Part shown: in pieces, positions 31,418 through 31,594 of the stretch
Position numbering within the stretch: the stretch's first letter is position 1
Layout of the letters: every line of letters begins with the position of its first letter
NCBI GenBank assembly: GCA_902489275.1
Contig: CABTZK010000023.1
Coordinates: 1 to 31,594, forward strand
DNA: 31,594 bases
From: an uncultured Porphyromonadaceae bacterium
GTDB lineage: Bacteria > Bacteroidota > Bacteroidia > Bacteroidales > Muribaculaceae
Direction of reading: 5' to 3'
Made by a program: the position numbers and the translations under genes
The notes under the pieces: generated by a model
Seen by the model: the letters and a program-made list of their open reading frames with translations, nothing else
Told to the model about the DNA's origin: nothing
Database searches by the model: none

Positions 31418-31594
31418 CCTATTCACAATCATTGTCGAAATCATCATTTGCTTCGGTAGTGTAATTTCAACTGTGTCAAGGCTCTACTTCTTTATATTTC
31501 ACCTCGTCTGGCTGACACGTTTTTTAATCGTGTTAGCCGGACGAGGAACCTTTCTTCCGTGGCAAAGTTACATGATTTCAAAACGTTCTCCAAA
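31389..31594 (+). CDS. Possible membrane protein, runs off the window
   Basis: An open frame from tandem ATGs (31389, 31392) overlaps the previous gene by 29 bp and continues past the edge: at least 68 residues, hydrophobic from about residue 10 to 55 (FTIIVEIIICFGSVISTV, FIFHLVWLTRFLIVLAG). It passes through a strong hairpin and an opposite-strand promoter, so it may be spurious. T-rich DNA readily gives such frames. Confidence 0.3.
   Translation, partial: MMAESSLDGSLFTIIVEIIICFGSVISTVSRLYFFIFHLVWLTRFLIVLAGRGTFLPWQSYMISKRSP
31502..31546 (-). ncRNA. 18-bp hairpin, candidate 5' structure of a minus-strand transcript
   Basis: Arms 31502-31519 and 31529-31546 pair over 18 positions with two mismatches at DNA level, both of which become G-U pairs in RNA read from the plus strand (A-C if read from the minus strand). 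The loop is 9 nt and mostly T on the plus strand. No U-tract follows on either strand, so it is not a standard terminator. It begins about 10 nt after the predicted start of the minus-strand promoter at 31563-31594. Confidence 0.45.
31563..31594 (-). promoter_or_regulatory. Strong promoter on the minus strand at the right edge
   Basis: Minus strand: TTTG (31594-31591), 20 nt, TAACTTTG (31570-31563), both perfect. Transcription would start near 31556 and run leftward, antisense to the small membrane-protein genes. Confidence 0.65.

Noticed and set aside
31229..31447. Minus-strand frame of 72 codons at the right end
   Set aside because: It overlaps the end of the M23 gene and the small membrane-protein gene and has no domain. 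The promoter above it makes a non-coding transcript more likely than this protein, but it is not excluded.

Overview
The window looks like a chromosome segment from a member of the Bacteroidales. Evidence: at least ten promoters fit the Bacteroidetes consensus (TTTG, 19-21 nt, TAnnTTTG); recognisable -10 TATAAT boxes are absent; and the gene families are typical of the order (TGS/uridine-kinase fusion, OMP_b-brl_3 barrel, AHAQ-type signal peptides, DUF4372-class IS4 transposases, ICE-type zinc-ribbon/HTH protein). The core DNA is clearly GC-rich with strong G/C third-position preference, as in some gut Muribaculaceae or Prevotellaceae; the family cannot be fixed from this sequence.

Three compositional regions are visible. 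(1) 1-5950 is AT-rich accessory DNA: two frameshifted 3' ends of one IS30-family element, a CPBP protease gene, a sliver of a second transposase, then a lipoprotein / outer-membrane-barrel / C39-peptidase cassette. The third gene of that cassette is cut after about 35 codons at an internally deleted IS4-family element (4830-5941). (2) 5950-29040 is a GC-rich core: pckA, an S24 repressor and M16 protease, an ECF sigma factor with a membrane partner, a DivIC-like protein, a nucleoside kinase, tRNA-Leu(CAG), IS30 debris, pyk, osmC-like, hpt-adk, nnr-CDF transporter, a fused ATPase-Toprim protein, an NlpC/P60 hydrolase, a secreted protein of unknown role, two tandem NUC1 nucleases and mnmE. (3) 29040-31594 returns to AT-rich DNA directly after mnmE and looks like the start of an integrative element.

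The most unusual content is in region 3. A gene encoding a zinc ribbon plus six tandem HTH modules is fused in frame to what looks like the tail of a signal peptide and a complete M23 peptidase domain. Its transcribed leader carries six copies of TGGGA(C) in two groups of strict 10-bp phasing. Near the right edge a strong promoter on the opposite strand would transcribe an 18-bp hairpin. Other leads are the unlabelled C39 fragment at 4730-4843, which suggests a decayed peptide-export system, and the single-chain ATPase-Toprim (DUF4435-like) protein at 20994, whose domain pairing recalls the PARIS anti-phage proteins AriA and AriB.

Most core genes are ordinary metabolic or housekeeping functions. 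The likely operons are hpt-adk, nnr-CDF, sigma-membrane protein, DivIC-like-membrane protein, lipoprotein-OMP-C39, and possibly NUC1-NUC1-mnmE.
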